From SUG1106 sp051883095 (lineage in GTDB: Bacteria > Bacillota > Clostridia > Peptostreptococcales > Anaerovoracaceae): a stretch of 64,000 bases of DNA. Position numbers and translations under genes: made by a program. Positions 16,049-24,327 of the stretch are shown here, piece after piece (within the stretch, counting starts at the first letter, position 1; the number at the start of each line of letters is the position of its first letter). Where the stretch lies: positions 10,522-74,521 of the forward strand of contig JBJETB010000022.1 of NCBI GenBank assembly GCA_051883095.1, read 5' to 3'. The notes under the pieces are model-generated. The model searched no databases. It was not told where the DNA came from and worked only from the letters and a program-made list of their open reading frames with translations.

Positions 16049-16915
16049 ATGAACATTAAAACTGTGGGTGTTCTTGGCAGCGGCCAGATGGGCAGAGGGA
16101 CTGCTCACGTTGCGGCCCTGGCAGGATATAAAGTAATTTTCTACAATCACAGACTTGTGACTTTAGAAAAGGCATTAAAATACATCGAATCAGAGCTGGA
16201 TAAGGGCATCGAAAGAGGCAAGACCACTCAGGAAGATAAGGAAAGAACTTTGACCAACATTACTATCACCGATCAGCTCAGCGATTTGGCAAAGGCGGAT
16301 TTCCTTATTGAATCCCTGCCAGAGGTACTTGAAATAAAGCAGCAGGCTTTCGCTGAACTTGATAAGCTCTGCGGACCTGAAGTAATTTTTGCTACTAATA
16401 CTACATCCTTAAGCATTACTGAACTTGCTTCCGTTACAGACAGACCTGACAGGTTTATAGGTATGCACTTCTTCAACCCTGTTCACAAGATGAAGCTCAT
16501 CGAGATGGTGAATGGTCTTGAAACTTCTCCTGAGACTACTGCAATTACCAAGGAGTTGGGAATCTCATTCGGAAAAGAAGTAGTGACGGTCAAGGAGTCT
16601 CCGGGATTTGTAACAAGCCGTATTCAGGCAATTATCGGAAACGAAGCGTTTATCATGTTAAATGAAGGACTTGCTTCTGCAGAAGATATTGACAAGGCAT
16701 GCAAACTTGGACTTAATCACCCTATGGGACCTTTCGAAATGATAGACTTCGTAGGTCTTGATACCCGTTTAAAGAGTCTGGAATATCTTTCAAAGATGTT
16801 TGGTGATAAATATAAGCCAGCTCCGCTGCACGTTCAATATGTAAAGGCCGGTCGTTACGGTAAAAAGGTCGGAAAAGGCGTGTATGAGTACGACGAAAAC
16901 GGAAAGAAGAAATAG
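16049..16915 (+). CDS. hbd: 3-hydroxybutyryl-CoA dehydrogenase-like enzyme
   Basis: 288 residues from the ATG at 16049; the in-frame ATG at 16034 lies inside the ribosome site (ATGGAGGAAAATG). The N-terminal NAD fold has GVLGSGQMGRGTAHVAA, and the catalytic His with CoA-side Lys is seen in HFFNPVHKMKLIEMV near residue 143. This is the normal 3-hydroxyacyl-CoA signature, so it likely oxidises (S)-3-hydroxyacyl-CoA to the 3-keto form, or the reverse in butyrate formation. Grouped with the crotonase and thiolase as a beta-oxidation set. Confidence 0.9.
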   Translation: MNIKTVGVLGSGQMGRGTAHVAALAGYKVIFYNHRLVTLEKALKYIESELDKGIERGKTTQEDKERTLTNITITDQLSDLAKADFLIESLPEVLEIKQQAFAELDKLCGPEVIFATNTTSLSITELASVTDRPDRFIGMHFFNPVHKMKLIEMVNGLETSPETTAITKELGISFGKEVVTVKESPGFVTSRIQAIIGNEAFIMLNEGLASAEDIDKACKLGLNHPMGPFEMIDFVGLDTRLKSLEYLSKMFGDKYKPAPLHVQYVKAGRYGKKVGKGVYEYDENGKKK

Positions 16916-16932
16916 AAAAGCAGAGGTGTAAA

Positions 16933-17706
16933 ATGTCGGATAAAGTACTGGTCAGCATTGAAAACGGAATAGCGGTGGTTACGATAAACCGGCCGGAAGT
17001 ACGTAATGCAGTGGATAAAGAAACCTGGGGACTGCTCCGTGAAACTTTTGAAAATCTGGATAGCAATAGAGATGTAAGAGTAATTATTGTCACAGGGGCA
17101 GGAGAAAAAGCCTTCGTAGCGGGAGCTGATTTGAATTCACTTAAAGTCAGAAGCGTGCTGGAAACATTGGATTCGGAGAACAATGCCGTGGTCAGAGCCA
17201 TTGAAAAGGTAAGCAAGCCGACTATTGCAGCTATAAACGGATACTGCCTGGGCGGAGGTTGTGAGATAGCTCTAGCCTGTGATATCAGAATAGCCGCCGA
17301 AAAGGCGAAGATAGGTCAAACCGAACTGAATGTGGGGATACTTCCGGGAGCTGGAGGAACGCAAAGACTCAGGAATCTGGTGGGACAGGGAAAGGCGATG
17401 GAGATGATCCTGACCGGTGAGCCTGTTTCAGCACATGAGGCCTATGAGATAGGTCTCGTGAACAAAGTTGTTCCTTTGGATAAACTTATGGAAGAGGCAA
17501 TGTCCATGGCGAAGAAAATAGCAGAAAAAAGTCCGGTGGTGACTAAACTGGCTAAAAGAGCAATTCAGAACGGAGCAGATCTTCCTATTGATACTGGACT
17601 CTTGATTGAAATTTTATCTCAGTCAGTGGTTTTCAGCACTAAGGATCATCTCGAGGGCATCAATGCCTTCCTGGAAAAAAGGAAGCCGGAATATACAGGC
17701 GAATAA
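16933..17706 (+). CDS. Enoyl-CoA hydratase (crotonase family)
   Basis: 257 residues with crotonase features: NRPEVRNAVDKETW near residue 19, the oxyanion-hole loop AFVAGADLNSL near 59, GYCLGGGCEIALACD near 97 (second oxyanion Gly and first Glu) and LNVGILPGAGGTQRL near 132 (second Glu position). Both catalytic carboxylates appear present, so it should hydrate trans-2-enoyl-CoA to 3-hydroxyacyl-CoA. It lies 17 bases after hbd with AGAGGTG before the ATG. Confidence 0.92.
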   Translation: MSDKVLVSIENGIAVVTINRPEVRNAVDKETWGLLRETFENLDSNRDVRVIIVTGAGEKAFVAGADLNSLKVRSVLETLDSENNAVVRAIEKVSKPTIAAINGYCLGGGCEIALACDIRIAAEKAKIGQTELNVGILPGAGGTQRLRNLVGQGKAMEMILTGEPVSAHEAYEIGLVNKVVPLDKLMEEAMSMAKKIAEKSPVVTKLAKRAIQNGADLPIDTGLLIEILSQSVVFSTKDHLEGINAFLEKRKPEYTGE

Positions 17707-17725
17707 AACTAAAAAGGGTGACAGT

Positions 17726-17761
17726 ATGGCATCCATAAAAGAAAGAAGGGATTTTAAATGA
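17726..17761 (+). CDS. Possible 11-residue leader peptide upstream of the thiolase gene
   Basis: ATG at 17726 is preceded by AAAAAGGGTGACAG and opens an 11-codon frame (MASIKERRDFK) whose TGA overlaps the thiolase ATG as ATGA. It may be a translational-coupling leader or a remnant of a lost gene start. The AGAAGGG inside it could serve the thiolase start. Expression is not shown by sequence. Confidence 0.35.
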   Translation: MASIKERRDFK

Positions 17762-18948
17762 GAGAAGTTGTAGTAGTTTCTGCTGTAAGAACTGCACTTG
17801 GTTCCATAGGAGGAACTCTTAAAAATGTTCAGCCGGAAGTACTGGCAAACGTAGTCATGGAAGGCGCAATAGAAAAGGCCGGAATTGACAAGTCTATTAT
17901 AGATGAAGTAATCTTCGGACAGGCAAAACAGAGCACAGATGCACCTAATATTGCAAGATTAGCATCGCTGATGACACGCATACCTGAAGAGATTCCTGCT
18001 TACACAATACACAGACAGTGTGCGTCTGGTATGCAGTCAATTTTAAACGGTGTACAGCAGATCCAGACAGGATATTCAGATGTAGTGCTGGTTGGCGGTG
18101 TTGAGAGTATGAGTACTGCACCGTTTTATGTAAGAGGCGCACGTTTTGGAGTAGGAAATGGTAACACAGTTTTCGTAGATCCTAACATCGAGTCACAGCC
18201 AAAATCCCAGCCAAACGATATTTACGGAACATTTAACATGATTCAGACTGCCGATAATGTGGCAAAGCAGTTCGGCGTTACCAGAGAAGAGCAGGACGAA
18301 TTTGCACTTGCCAGCCAACAGAAGGCAGTAGCAGCAATTGACGCTGGAAAGTTTAAAGATGAAATCGTGCCCGTAGTGATTCCTCAGAGAAAGGCTGACC
18401 CTATAGTATTTGATACTGACGAGTATCCTAAGCGCAATACCAGCATGGAAAAGCTTGCAAAGCTGAAACCTATTTTCCCAGAAGGATATGTTACCGCAGG
18501 TAATGCATCAGGAAGAAACGATGGAGCGTCCGCACTGGTAATTATGGCCGCTGAAAAGGCGGAAGAACTGGGAATAAAGCCGATTGCAAAAATTCTGGGA
18601 GCTGCTGCAGTTGGTGTTGACCCAAGAATTATGGGAATCGCACCTGTACCTGCAACTCGCAAGTTACTTGGAAAGTTAAATATGACCATCGATGATTTCG
18701 GTCTTGTTGAAATCAATGAAGCCTTTGCGGCACAGTCAGTGGCATGTGCTAAGGAGCTTAAAATCAAACCGGAAAGACTTAACGTTAACGGCGGAGCAAT
18801 TGCACTTGGACATCCTCTCGGCTGCTCAGGAGCAAGAATATCAACAACATTAATCCATGAAATGCAGAAGAGAGGCGAAAAGTACGGTCTCGCTGCAATT
18901 TGCGTAGCCGGTGGTCTCGGAATGGCTATGGCATTTGAGAGAATGTAA
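17758..18948 (+). CDS. Acetyl-CoA C-acetyltransferase (thiolase)
   Basis: 396 residues, the standard length for biosynthetic-type thiolases. Active-site Cys is in HRQCASGMQS near residue 89, the His in EINEAFAAQ near 320-330, and the second Cys/Gly motif GGAIALGHPLGCSGAR near 347 with CVAGGLGMA near the end. It would split or form acetoacetyl-CoA, joining C4 units from BKACE and hbd chemistry to acetyl-CoA. It directly follows the crotonase and precedes a second dehydrogenase gene. Confidence 0.94.
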   Translation: MREVVVVSAVRTALGSIGGTLKNVQPEVLANVVMEGAIEKAGIDKSIIDEVIFGQAKQSTDAPNIARLASLMTRIPEEIPAYTIHRQCASGMQSILNGVQQIQTGYSDVVLVGGVESMSTAPFYVRGARFGVGNGNTVFVDPNIESQPKSQPNDIYGTFNMIQTADNVAKQFGVTREEQDEFALASQQKAVAAIDAGKFKDEIVPVVIPQRKADPIVFDTDEYPKRNTSMEKLAKLKPIFPEGYVTAGNASGRNDGASALVIMAAEKAEELGIKPIAKILGAAAVGVDPRIMGIAPVPATRKLLGKLNMTIDDFGLVEINEAFAAQSVACAKELKIKPERLNVNGGAIALGHPLGCSGARISTTLIHEMQKRGEKYGLAAICVAGGLGMAMAFERM

Positions 18949-18962
18949 GGGAGATGACGCCC

Positions 18963-19925
18963 ATGGGCAAGCAGGAAATAAAAAAAATTGCCATAATCGG
19001 TGCAGGAACAATGGGACCTGGAATTGCACAGACATACGCATGCGGAGGATACGACATCAGCATCTGGGAACCTAACCTGGAAAACAGAGAAAAGGCTAAG
19101 GTAAGAATTTACGATGGTTTAAAGGTTTCTGAAGAACAGGGGCTCATCGAACCGGGTAAAATAGATGAATTTTATGGGCATGTACATTTTGCCCAGTCCA
19201 TGAAAGAGGCAGTTGTAGGTGCTCAGTTCGTAATGGAAATAGTTGTTGAAAAGGTTGAAGTCAAGAAGTCTGTTTATGCTGAAATGCTGGACTATATAGA
19301 CGAGGACACGATTGTGGCTTCCAATACATCTGCGCTTAATATTTTCGAGGTCGTACCAAAGGAAATGCTTCCTCATCAGTTGATTGTCCACTGGTACGGA
19401 CCGGCACAGCTGATTCCTCTGGTTGAGGTAATCAAAAGTGAGGAAGCACCGCAGTGGATGGCAGACGATGTCATGAGCCTTCTCAGAAAATGCGGCAAGG
19501 TTCCGGTACAGATGAAAAAATTCATTCAGGGATATATCGTTAACAGACTTCAGCAGTGCCTGAACAGAGAAGTGTTTTATCTTCTTGACAATGATTACTG
19601 CACCCCTGAAGACATTGACTTTGCAGCTAAGATGAGCTTTATACCTAGAGCAATGGTTCTTGGATTATGCAAGAAGATAGACTTCGGCGGAGTAGATATG
19701 ACCATAAACAACTATAAGGCAGGAAGCTATCACATGCCGCCTAAAGGTGATGAACTTCCAGAGACATTAAAAGCTATGGAAGAAGCTGGAGAATATGGCA
19801 TCAAAACTGGAAAAGGTTTTTATGACTACAGTGACAAAGATGTCGACAAACTTCTTCTTAAAAGAGATGAGCAGTTAGTGGAAGCGTATAATCTTGCTTT
19901 AAAATTTATCCATGATCCTGTTTAA
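18963..19925 (+). CDS. 3-hydroxyacid/3-hydroxyacyl-CoA dehydrogenase paralog, likely non-CoA substrate
   Basis: 320 residues from the ATG at 18963 (AAGGGAG 8 bases upstream; the ATG at 18954 is too close to it). The NAD loop is AIIGAGTMGPGIAQTYA. The catalytic region reads HWYGPAQLIPLVEVI near residue 140, where CoA-using members have NPxxxMKLVEV. From my knowledge of the superfamily, IPLVEV in place of MKLVEV is seen in members acting on free acids such as L-gulonate and carnitine dehydrogenases. A sensible role is oxidation of a free beta-hydroxy acid to the beta-keto acid that BKACE cleaves. The end overlaps the transporter frame. Confidence 0.75.
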   Translation: MGKQEIKKIAIIGAGTMGPGIAQTYACGGYDISIWEPNLENREKAKVRIYDGLKVSEEQGLIEPGKIDEFYGHVHFAQSMKEAVVGAQFVMEIVVEKVEVKKSVYAEMLDYIDEDTIVASNTSALNIFEVVPKEMLPHQLIVHWYGPAQLIPLVEVIKSEEAPQWMADDVMSLLRKCGKVPVQMKKFIQGYIVNRLQQCLNREVFYLLDNDYCTPEDIDFAAKMSFIPRAMVLGLCKKIDFGGVDMTINNYKAGSYHMPPKGDELPETLKAMEEAGEYGIKTGKGFYDYSDKDVDKLLLKRDEQLVEAYNLALKFIHDPV

Positions 19926-19932
19926 GAATAAA

Positions 19933-21186
19933 ATGGAACGTTATAAAAATAAAAAAAAGCATTACGCATGGATAATAACGCTTGGATGCGGACTGGTAAC
20001 ATTTTATACTGTAGGGCTTGCATTTAATTGCATTTCGGTTTTCCTGAATCCACTTATGGAAAGCCTTGGAATTAGTAATACATTGAGGTCTAGTATGACC
20101 ATGTTTTACCAGTCCGGAAGCGTGCTATCACTATTGGCAATAGGGCCTGTGACTGATAAAATTGGTACAAGAAGGAGCATTCTATATTTCAGTATTTTTA
20201 TGGCATTGGGATATGTGATGCTTGCAATTGCAGACACCGTATATTTCTGTTATTTGGCCATGTTTATAATAGGCATAGGATACGGCCTTTGTGGTCTTGT
20301 GCCAGTCTCAATGTTGCTTACTGAATGGTTTGCACAGAAGAGAGGATTTGCACTTGGGGCAGCAATGTGCGGTTCAGGGGTTGCGACAATAATAGCGCCA
20401 ACACTTGTAACCAACGTTATAGCTGCATGGGGTGTACATTCTGCGTTCGTGGTTCAAGCGAGCATTATTGCAATCTGCGCAATTATTGCCTTTGCGATAT
20501 TAAGAGATAAGCCAAGTGATGTTGGCATGTTACCTTATGGAGGACAACCGAATCCGGAAAGAGATATAGAAGAAAAAGAACAGTCGCAGCAGTTAAAGTT
20601 CAAAGATGCGATTAAAGATGGACGTTTTGTAATGATGGTAGCGGTAATGTTGCTGTCTGGCGGGATGATATCACCTATGGTACAACATTTGTCGCCGATA
20701 ATATCTCAAAGTGGATATGGGGAGCATTTGGCTGCGATGGCAGTATCTATATATGGGACGGTTATGCTTGTAGGAAAACCAGTTTTTGGAACTGTAATTG
20801 ATAAATTTGGAATTTTGAAAGCCAATACTTATGCCTACGCGTTCCTTATGCTTGCGCTTATAGACGGAGTATTTCTATCACGAAATGAAATTCTGATTTA
20901 TGGAATACCTCTGTTTCTTGGAATGGGAAGTGCTCCTCTGGTGACGGTAGGACTTCCAATATGGGTGTCGGGGTTATTTGGAAAAGTAAATATGGCAAGC
21001 ATATTTGCTATGTTGAAATTATGCTATACCCTTGGGGGAATGATAGGAGCATCAATACCCGGTATAATAATTGACCATACCGGTTCGTATACGGACTTAT
21101 TTAAGCTGTATATTGTTGTCGCAATTATAACATACGTGGTTTTGCAGGGTCTATTTATGGGCAACGCAAAAAAAGAATCTGCTTAG
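19933..21186 (+). CDS. MFS transporter, oxalate/formate antiporter (OFA) type
   Basis: About 417 residues with 12 hydrophobic segments; GPVTDKIGTRRSIL near residue 77 is the MFS loop 2-3 motif and TEWFAQKRGFALGAAMCGSG near 132 is characteristic of the OFA group, which carries small mono- and dicarboxylates. An in-frame ATG at 19912 overlaps the preceding gene by 14 bases and could also be the start; neither has a good ribosome site, so coupling to the upstream gene is likely. Together with the TTT genes downstream it indicates carboxylate uptake or exchange. Confidence 0.85.
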   Translation: MERYKNKKKHYAWIITLGCGLVTFYTVGLAFNCISVFLNPLMESLGISNTLRSSMTMFYQSGSVLSLLAIGPVTDKIGTRRSILYFSIFMALGYVMLAIADTVYFCYLAMFIIGIGYGLCGLVPVSMLLTEWFAQKRGFALGAAMCGSGVATIIAPTLVTNVIAAWGVHSAFVVQASIIAICAIIAFAILRDKPSDVGMLPYGGQPNPERDIEEKEQSQQLKFKDAIKDGRFVMMVAVMLLSGGMISPMVQHLSPIISQSGYGEHLAAMAVSIYGTVMLVGKPVFGTVIDKFGILKANTYAYAFLMLALIDGVFLSRNEILIYGIPLFLGMGSAPLVTVGLPIWVSGLFGKVNMASIFAMLKLCYTLGGMIGASIPGIIIDHTGSYTDLFKLYIVVAIITYVVLQGLFMGNAKKESA

Positions 21187-21202
21187 AAGAGAGGAGATAA
21201 CT

Positions 21203-21694
21203 ATGGCGAAGTGGAAGCGGGATGTATTATACGGAATTGTGATTTTGATTTTGGCAGCAGCAGGCGCATTCGAAATTAGAGATATGAAAATAATGGGAAA
21301 TCCTGCGTGGATTACTAGACCTGATACTTATATGTGGATGTGGCTCGGTATCCTTGCTGTGTTCGCAATACTGTTAATTACAAGAGCCTTGATAAAAAAG
21401 GATGAAGAAAAACAGGCCCCTATCTGGACCAAAGAAGGCATATTCACAATTGTGATGATGTTTTTGTATTTGGTGTCTATGGAAATATTGGGATTTACAC
21501 TTTCGACATTCTTATTTGAAGCAATTCTCATTTTTGTATATAGCTATAAGATGGGAAAATTAAATAGCAAAGGGAAAAAATTATATCTGACAATAGCCTT
21601 GTATATTGCGATAGCGCTTATTGCAACATTAGTGACCCAATATCTGTTTACCGAGGCACTGTCAGTAAGACTGCCAAAGGGCAAAATATTCTAA
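21203..21694 (+). CDS. Tripartite tricarboxylate transporter, small membrane subunit (TctB-like)
   Basis: 163 residues with four predicted membrane segments and the loose TctB pattern (a first helix, WMWLGILAVFAILL, then KEGIFTIVMMFLYLVSMEILGFTLSTFLFEA). TctB proteins are the small membrane partner of TctA. GAGAGGAG precedes the ATG. The neighbouring tctC and tctA genes make the assignment secure despite weak sequence conservation. Confidence 0.82.
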   Translation: MAKWKRDVLYGIVILILAAAGAFEIRDMKIMGNPAWITRPDTYMWMWLGILAVFAILLITRALIKKDEEKQAPIWTKEGIFTIVMMFLYLVSMEILGFTLSTFLFEAILIFVYSYKMGKLNSKGKKLYLTIALYIAIALIATLVTQYLFTEALSVRLPKGKIF

Positions 21695-21759
21695 CAGTTA
21701 TGTATTACCAATAAGGGTAATTCATATAACCTTTCACTAAATATTTAGGAGGAGAAAAA

Positions 21760-22719
21760 ATGGTAAAGAAAATTTTAGCAGTAGTACTGTGCTTAGTTTT
21801 AGCACTCAGCTGTTTCACTGCATGCGGTGGTGGAAACGAAGCAACATTCCCATCAGAAACAGTAAACTGTATCGTTCCTTATTCAGCTGGTGGCGGGACA
21901 GATTTAATGGTTAGAGCCGTTGCAGGAAACATCGATTTAGACGGCCAGACCATGATTGCAACCAATATTGAAGGTGCAAACTCGTTAACAGGTACTTATG
22001 AATGTTACAATGCAGAACCAGATGGTTATACTCTGTTATCAATCGCACTTGAAACAATCGTTGCTATGCATATGTCCGGAACAATTGAAGAAGAAATTTA
22101 CAACGAACTCACACCAATTGCTTCAATTGTTGAAGACGCAAACGTATTAGCTGTTTCAGCTAAGTCAGAGTGGCAGACTTTTGACGACTTCGTGGCTTAT
22201 GCTAAAGAAGCAGGAGAAAAGTGCACAATCGCTTCAACTTCAAGAGGCGGATCCAACGAATTTTTCGCTTACGGTCTTGCTGACGTAGCAGGATATGACT
22301 TCACATATGTTCCTTATGATGGCGGTGCAAAGTCAAGAACTGCAGTATTAAGTGGAGAAAATGATGCAGTTGTTCAGCAGGTATCAGAAATCAAAGCACT
22401 GGTTGATTCTGGTGAGCTGAGAGTGCTGGGCGTTGCTTCTGAGGAAAGAACACAATTCTTTGATGCGCCTACATTTAAAGAACAGGGATATGACATCGTT
22501 TTCGGCCTTCACAGAGCAATTTGGGGAGCTCCTGGAATCGATTCCGAAATTCAGACTTATCTGACAGAGGCATGCGCTGCCGCATGTGCAAAGGATGAAT
22601 GTAAAGAGACATTCCTTAACTTAGGTTATGAGCCAATTTACTCAGATGCAGCTACATTAGCTTCACTGGTTGAAGAGACACAGGCAAAATTAGTTGACTG
22701 GTCCAAACTTGTCGGATAA
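21760..22719 (+). CDS. Tripartite tricarboxylate transporter substrate-binding lipoprotein (TctC-like)
   Basis: 319 residues. A lipoprotein signal (LVLALSCFTAC, Cys about 21) is followed by the TctC opening FPSETVNCIVPYSAGGGTDLMVRA. TTT binding proteins capture carboxylates outside the membrane, and the YSAGGGTD loop and the NIEGANSLTGT strand contact substrate carboxyls in known members. Codon use is biased as in highly expressed genes. A hairpin follows before tctA, in keeping with excess production of the binding protein. Confidence 0.93.
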   Translation: MVKKILAVVLCLVLALSCFTACGGGNEATFPSETVNCIVPYSAGGGTDLMVRAVAGNIDLDGQTMIATNIEGANSLTGTYECYNAEPDGYTLLSIALETIVAMHMSGTIEEEIYNELTPIASIVEDANVLAVSAKSEWQTFDDFVAYAKEAGEKCTIASTSRGGSNEFFAYGLADVAGYDFTYVPYDGGAKSRTAVLSGENDAVVQQVSEIKALVDSGELRVLGVASEERTQFFDAPTFKEQGYDIVFGLHRAIWGAPGIDSEIQTYLTEACAAACAKDECKETFLNLGYEPIYSDAATLASLVEETQAKLVDWSKLVG

Positions 22720-22736
22720 TTATAAGATGACGTTTT

Positions 22737-22765
22737 ATCAGGAGGCCTTTTAAAGGTCTCCTGAT
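22737..22765 (+). terminator. Intercistronic hairpin between tctC and tctA
   Basis: ATCAGGAGGCCTT pairs with AAGGTCTCCTGAT (one G-U). No long T-run follows, so it is more likely an RNA-stabilising or partial-termination element than a full terminator. Confidence 0.55.
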
Positions 22766-22795
22766 AGGAAACTAGTTTTGAAGGGAGATGTAACA

Positions 22796-24301
22796 TTGAG
22801 TACTTTATTTATAGGTTTGCAAGCCTTCTTGGAAGAGCCGATACTATTCGTACTGTTAGCAGCAGGAGTATTCTTCGGAATGGTATTCGGTGCGATTCCT
22901 GGATTAACTGCAGCACTGGCCGTATCATTACTTTTACCATTTACATTTGCTATGACCGCATCACAAGGTATTACTACTTTGATCGGTGTGTATGTTGGCG
23001 GTATTTCCGGCGGTTTAATTGCAGCCGTTCTCCTAAATATTCCGGGATCTCCGGCATCCTTGGTTACGTGTTTTGACGGAACACCGATGGCGAGAAACGG
23101 AAGAGCAAATGACGCATTAACTATAGGTGTATTCTCATCTTTCATGGGTGGTTTAATGAGTGCGCTGCTTCTTATGGCCATTGCGCCTCAGCTCGCTAAG
23201 ATTGCACTGCTTTTCGGATCATGGGAGTACTTTGCAATGGGGTTAATGGGACTGTCTGTGGTTGTTTCCCTTTGCTCTGATGATAAAATAAAGGGATTTA
23301 TTGCTGCTATTGTTGGATTGATCCTTGCCATGGTAGGTATGGATGCTGTATCTGGTGTACCTAGACTAACTTTTGGCTTCTGGCAACTTAATGGTGGCCT
23401 TGATACTCTTGACGTGTTAATGGGGCTTTTTGCAATGACAGAAGTTCTTCAGCAACTCAAAACAATAGATAGAAAGTTTGAAATATCTGATCCTGGAAAG
23501 GTAAAGGCCGTTCCAACACGTGAAATGCTTAAGGGCACGTTGAAAACTCATATAATGGGTGGCCTTATAGGTACTTTTATAGGAATTTTGCCTGGAATAG
23601 GTCAGACTACCGCTTCATTGATGTCTTATTCCACATGTATGCAGACATCTGACCATCCGGAGAAGTTCGGAACCGGCATAACAGAGGGTGTAGTTGCATC
23701 GGAGGTCGCAAACAATTCATGTTGCGGTGGAGCATTAATTCCTATGATGACTCTGGGCATACCTGGAGATTTAGTAACATCGATATTACTTGGTGGTCTT
23801 ATCGTTCACGGTCTTCAGCCAGGACCACTGCTGTTTACATCCAGCGCAGATATTGTGGGCATAATATTTGCAGCATATTTATTAGCAAATATTATTATGT
23901 ATATTATGGAAATGGGACTTATGAAGGTGTTCATTAAACTGTTAAAAGTTCCGATGAATCTCCTCTTCCCTATTATATTGCTAATGTGTGTTGTCGGAAC
24001 TATAACAGTAAATAATAGAATTTTTGACAGCTGGGTATTACTTGTTGTAGGTATAATTGGATATTATTTGGTGAACAATGGTTTCCCTCTTGCACCTATA
24101 GTTTTAGGATATATTCTGGGAAGTATCATTGAATCCAATATGCGTACGGCACTGATTTCTAATCAGGCGAACTTCCTGTCATTGTTCTCGAAACCTATTT
24201 CGGTTGGATTGCTGATTTTCGCTGTTATAATGCTTATTCTTCCATCCATACTTAAGAAGCGTTCTGAAAAAAAACAACAGAAAAGAACGAGTGAAGCGTA
24301 G
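22796..24301 (+). CDS. Tripartite tricarboxylate transporter, large membrane subunit (TctA-like)
   Basis: 501 residues from a TTG at 22796 with AAGGGAG eight bases upstream; a longer in-frame TTG at 22778 lies before that ribosome site. Multiple hydrophobic segments and the TctA signatures FGAIPGLTAALAVSLLLPFTF near residue 36, GIPGDLVTS near 315-330 and PLAPIVLGYILG near 430. TctA carries the substrate path of the TTT system. It probably imports a di- or tricarboxylate, since the whole cluster processes organic acids. Confidence 0.93.
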   Translation: MSTLFIGLQAFLEEPILFVLLAAGVFFGMVFGAIPGLTAALAVSLLLPFTFAMTASQGITTLIGVYVGGISGGLIAAVLLNIPGSPASLVTCFDGTPMARNGRANDALTIGVFSSFMGGLMSALLLMAIAPQLAKIALLFGSWEYFAMGLMGLSVVVSLCSDDKIKGFIAAIVGLILAMVGMDAVSGVPRLTFGFWQLNGGLDTLDVLMGLFAMTEVLQQLKTIDRKFEISDPGKVKAVPTREMLKGTLKTHIMGGLIGTFIGILPGIGQTTASLMSYSTCMQTSDHPEKFGTGITEGVVASEVANNSCCGGALIPMMTLGIPGDLVTSILLGGLIVHGLQPGPLLFTSSADIVGIIFAAYLLANIIMYIMEMGLMKVFIKLLKVPMNLLFPIILLMCVVGTITVNNRIFDSWVLLVVGIIGYYLVNNGFPLAPIVLGYILGSIIESNMRTALISNQANFLSLFSKPISVGLLIFAVIMLILPSILKKRSEKKQQKRTSEA

Positions 24302-24327
24302 AACAACGTGTGAAAAGGAGAGTACTT

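Noticed and set aside
11731..19925. Carnitine degradation through dehydrocarnitine and BKACE
   Set aside because: It would use a dehydrogenase and BKACE, but has no need of a 2-hydroxyacyl-CoA dehydratase, and the carriers are carboxylate types, not betaine/carnitine transporters. Kept only as a less likely alternative.
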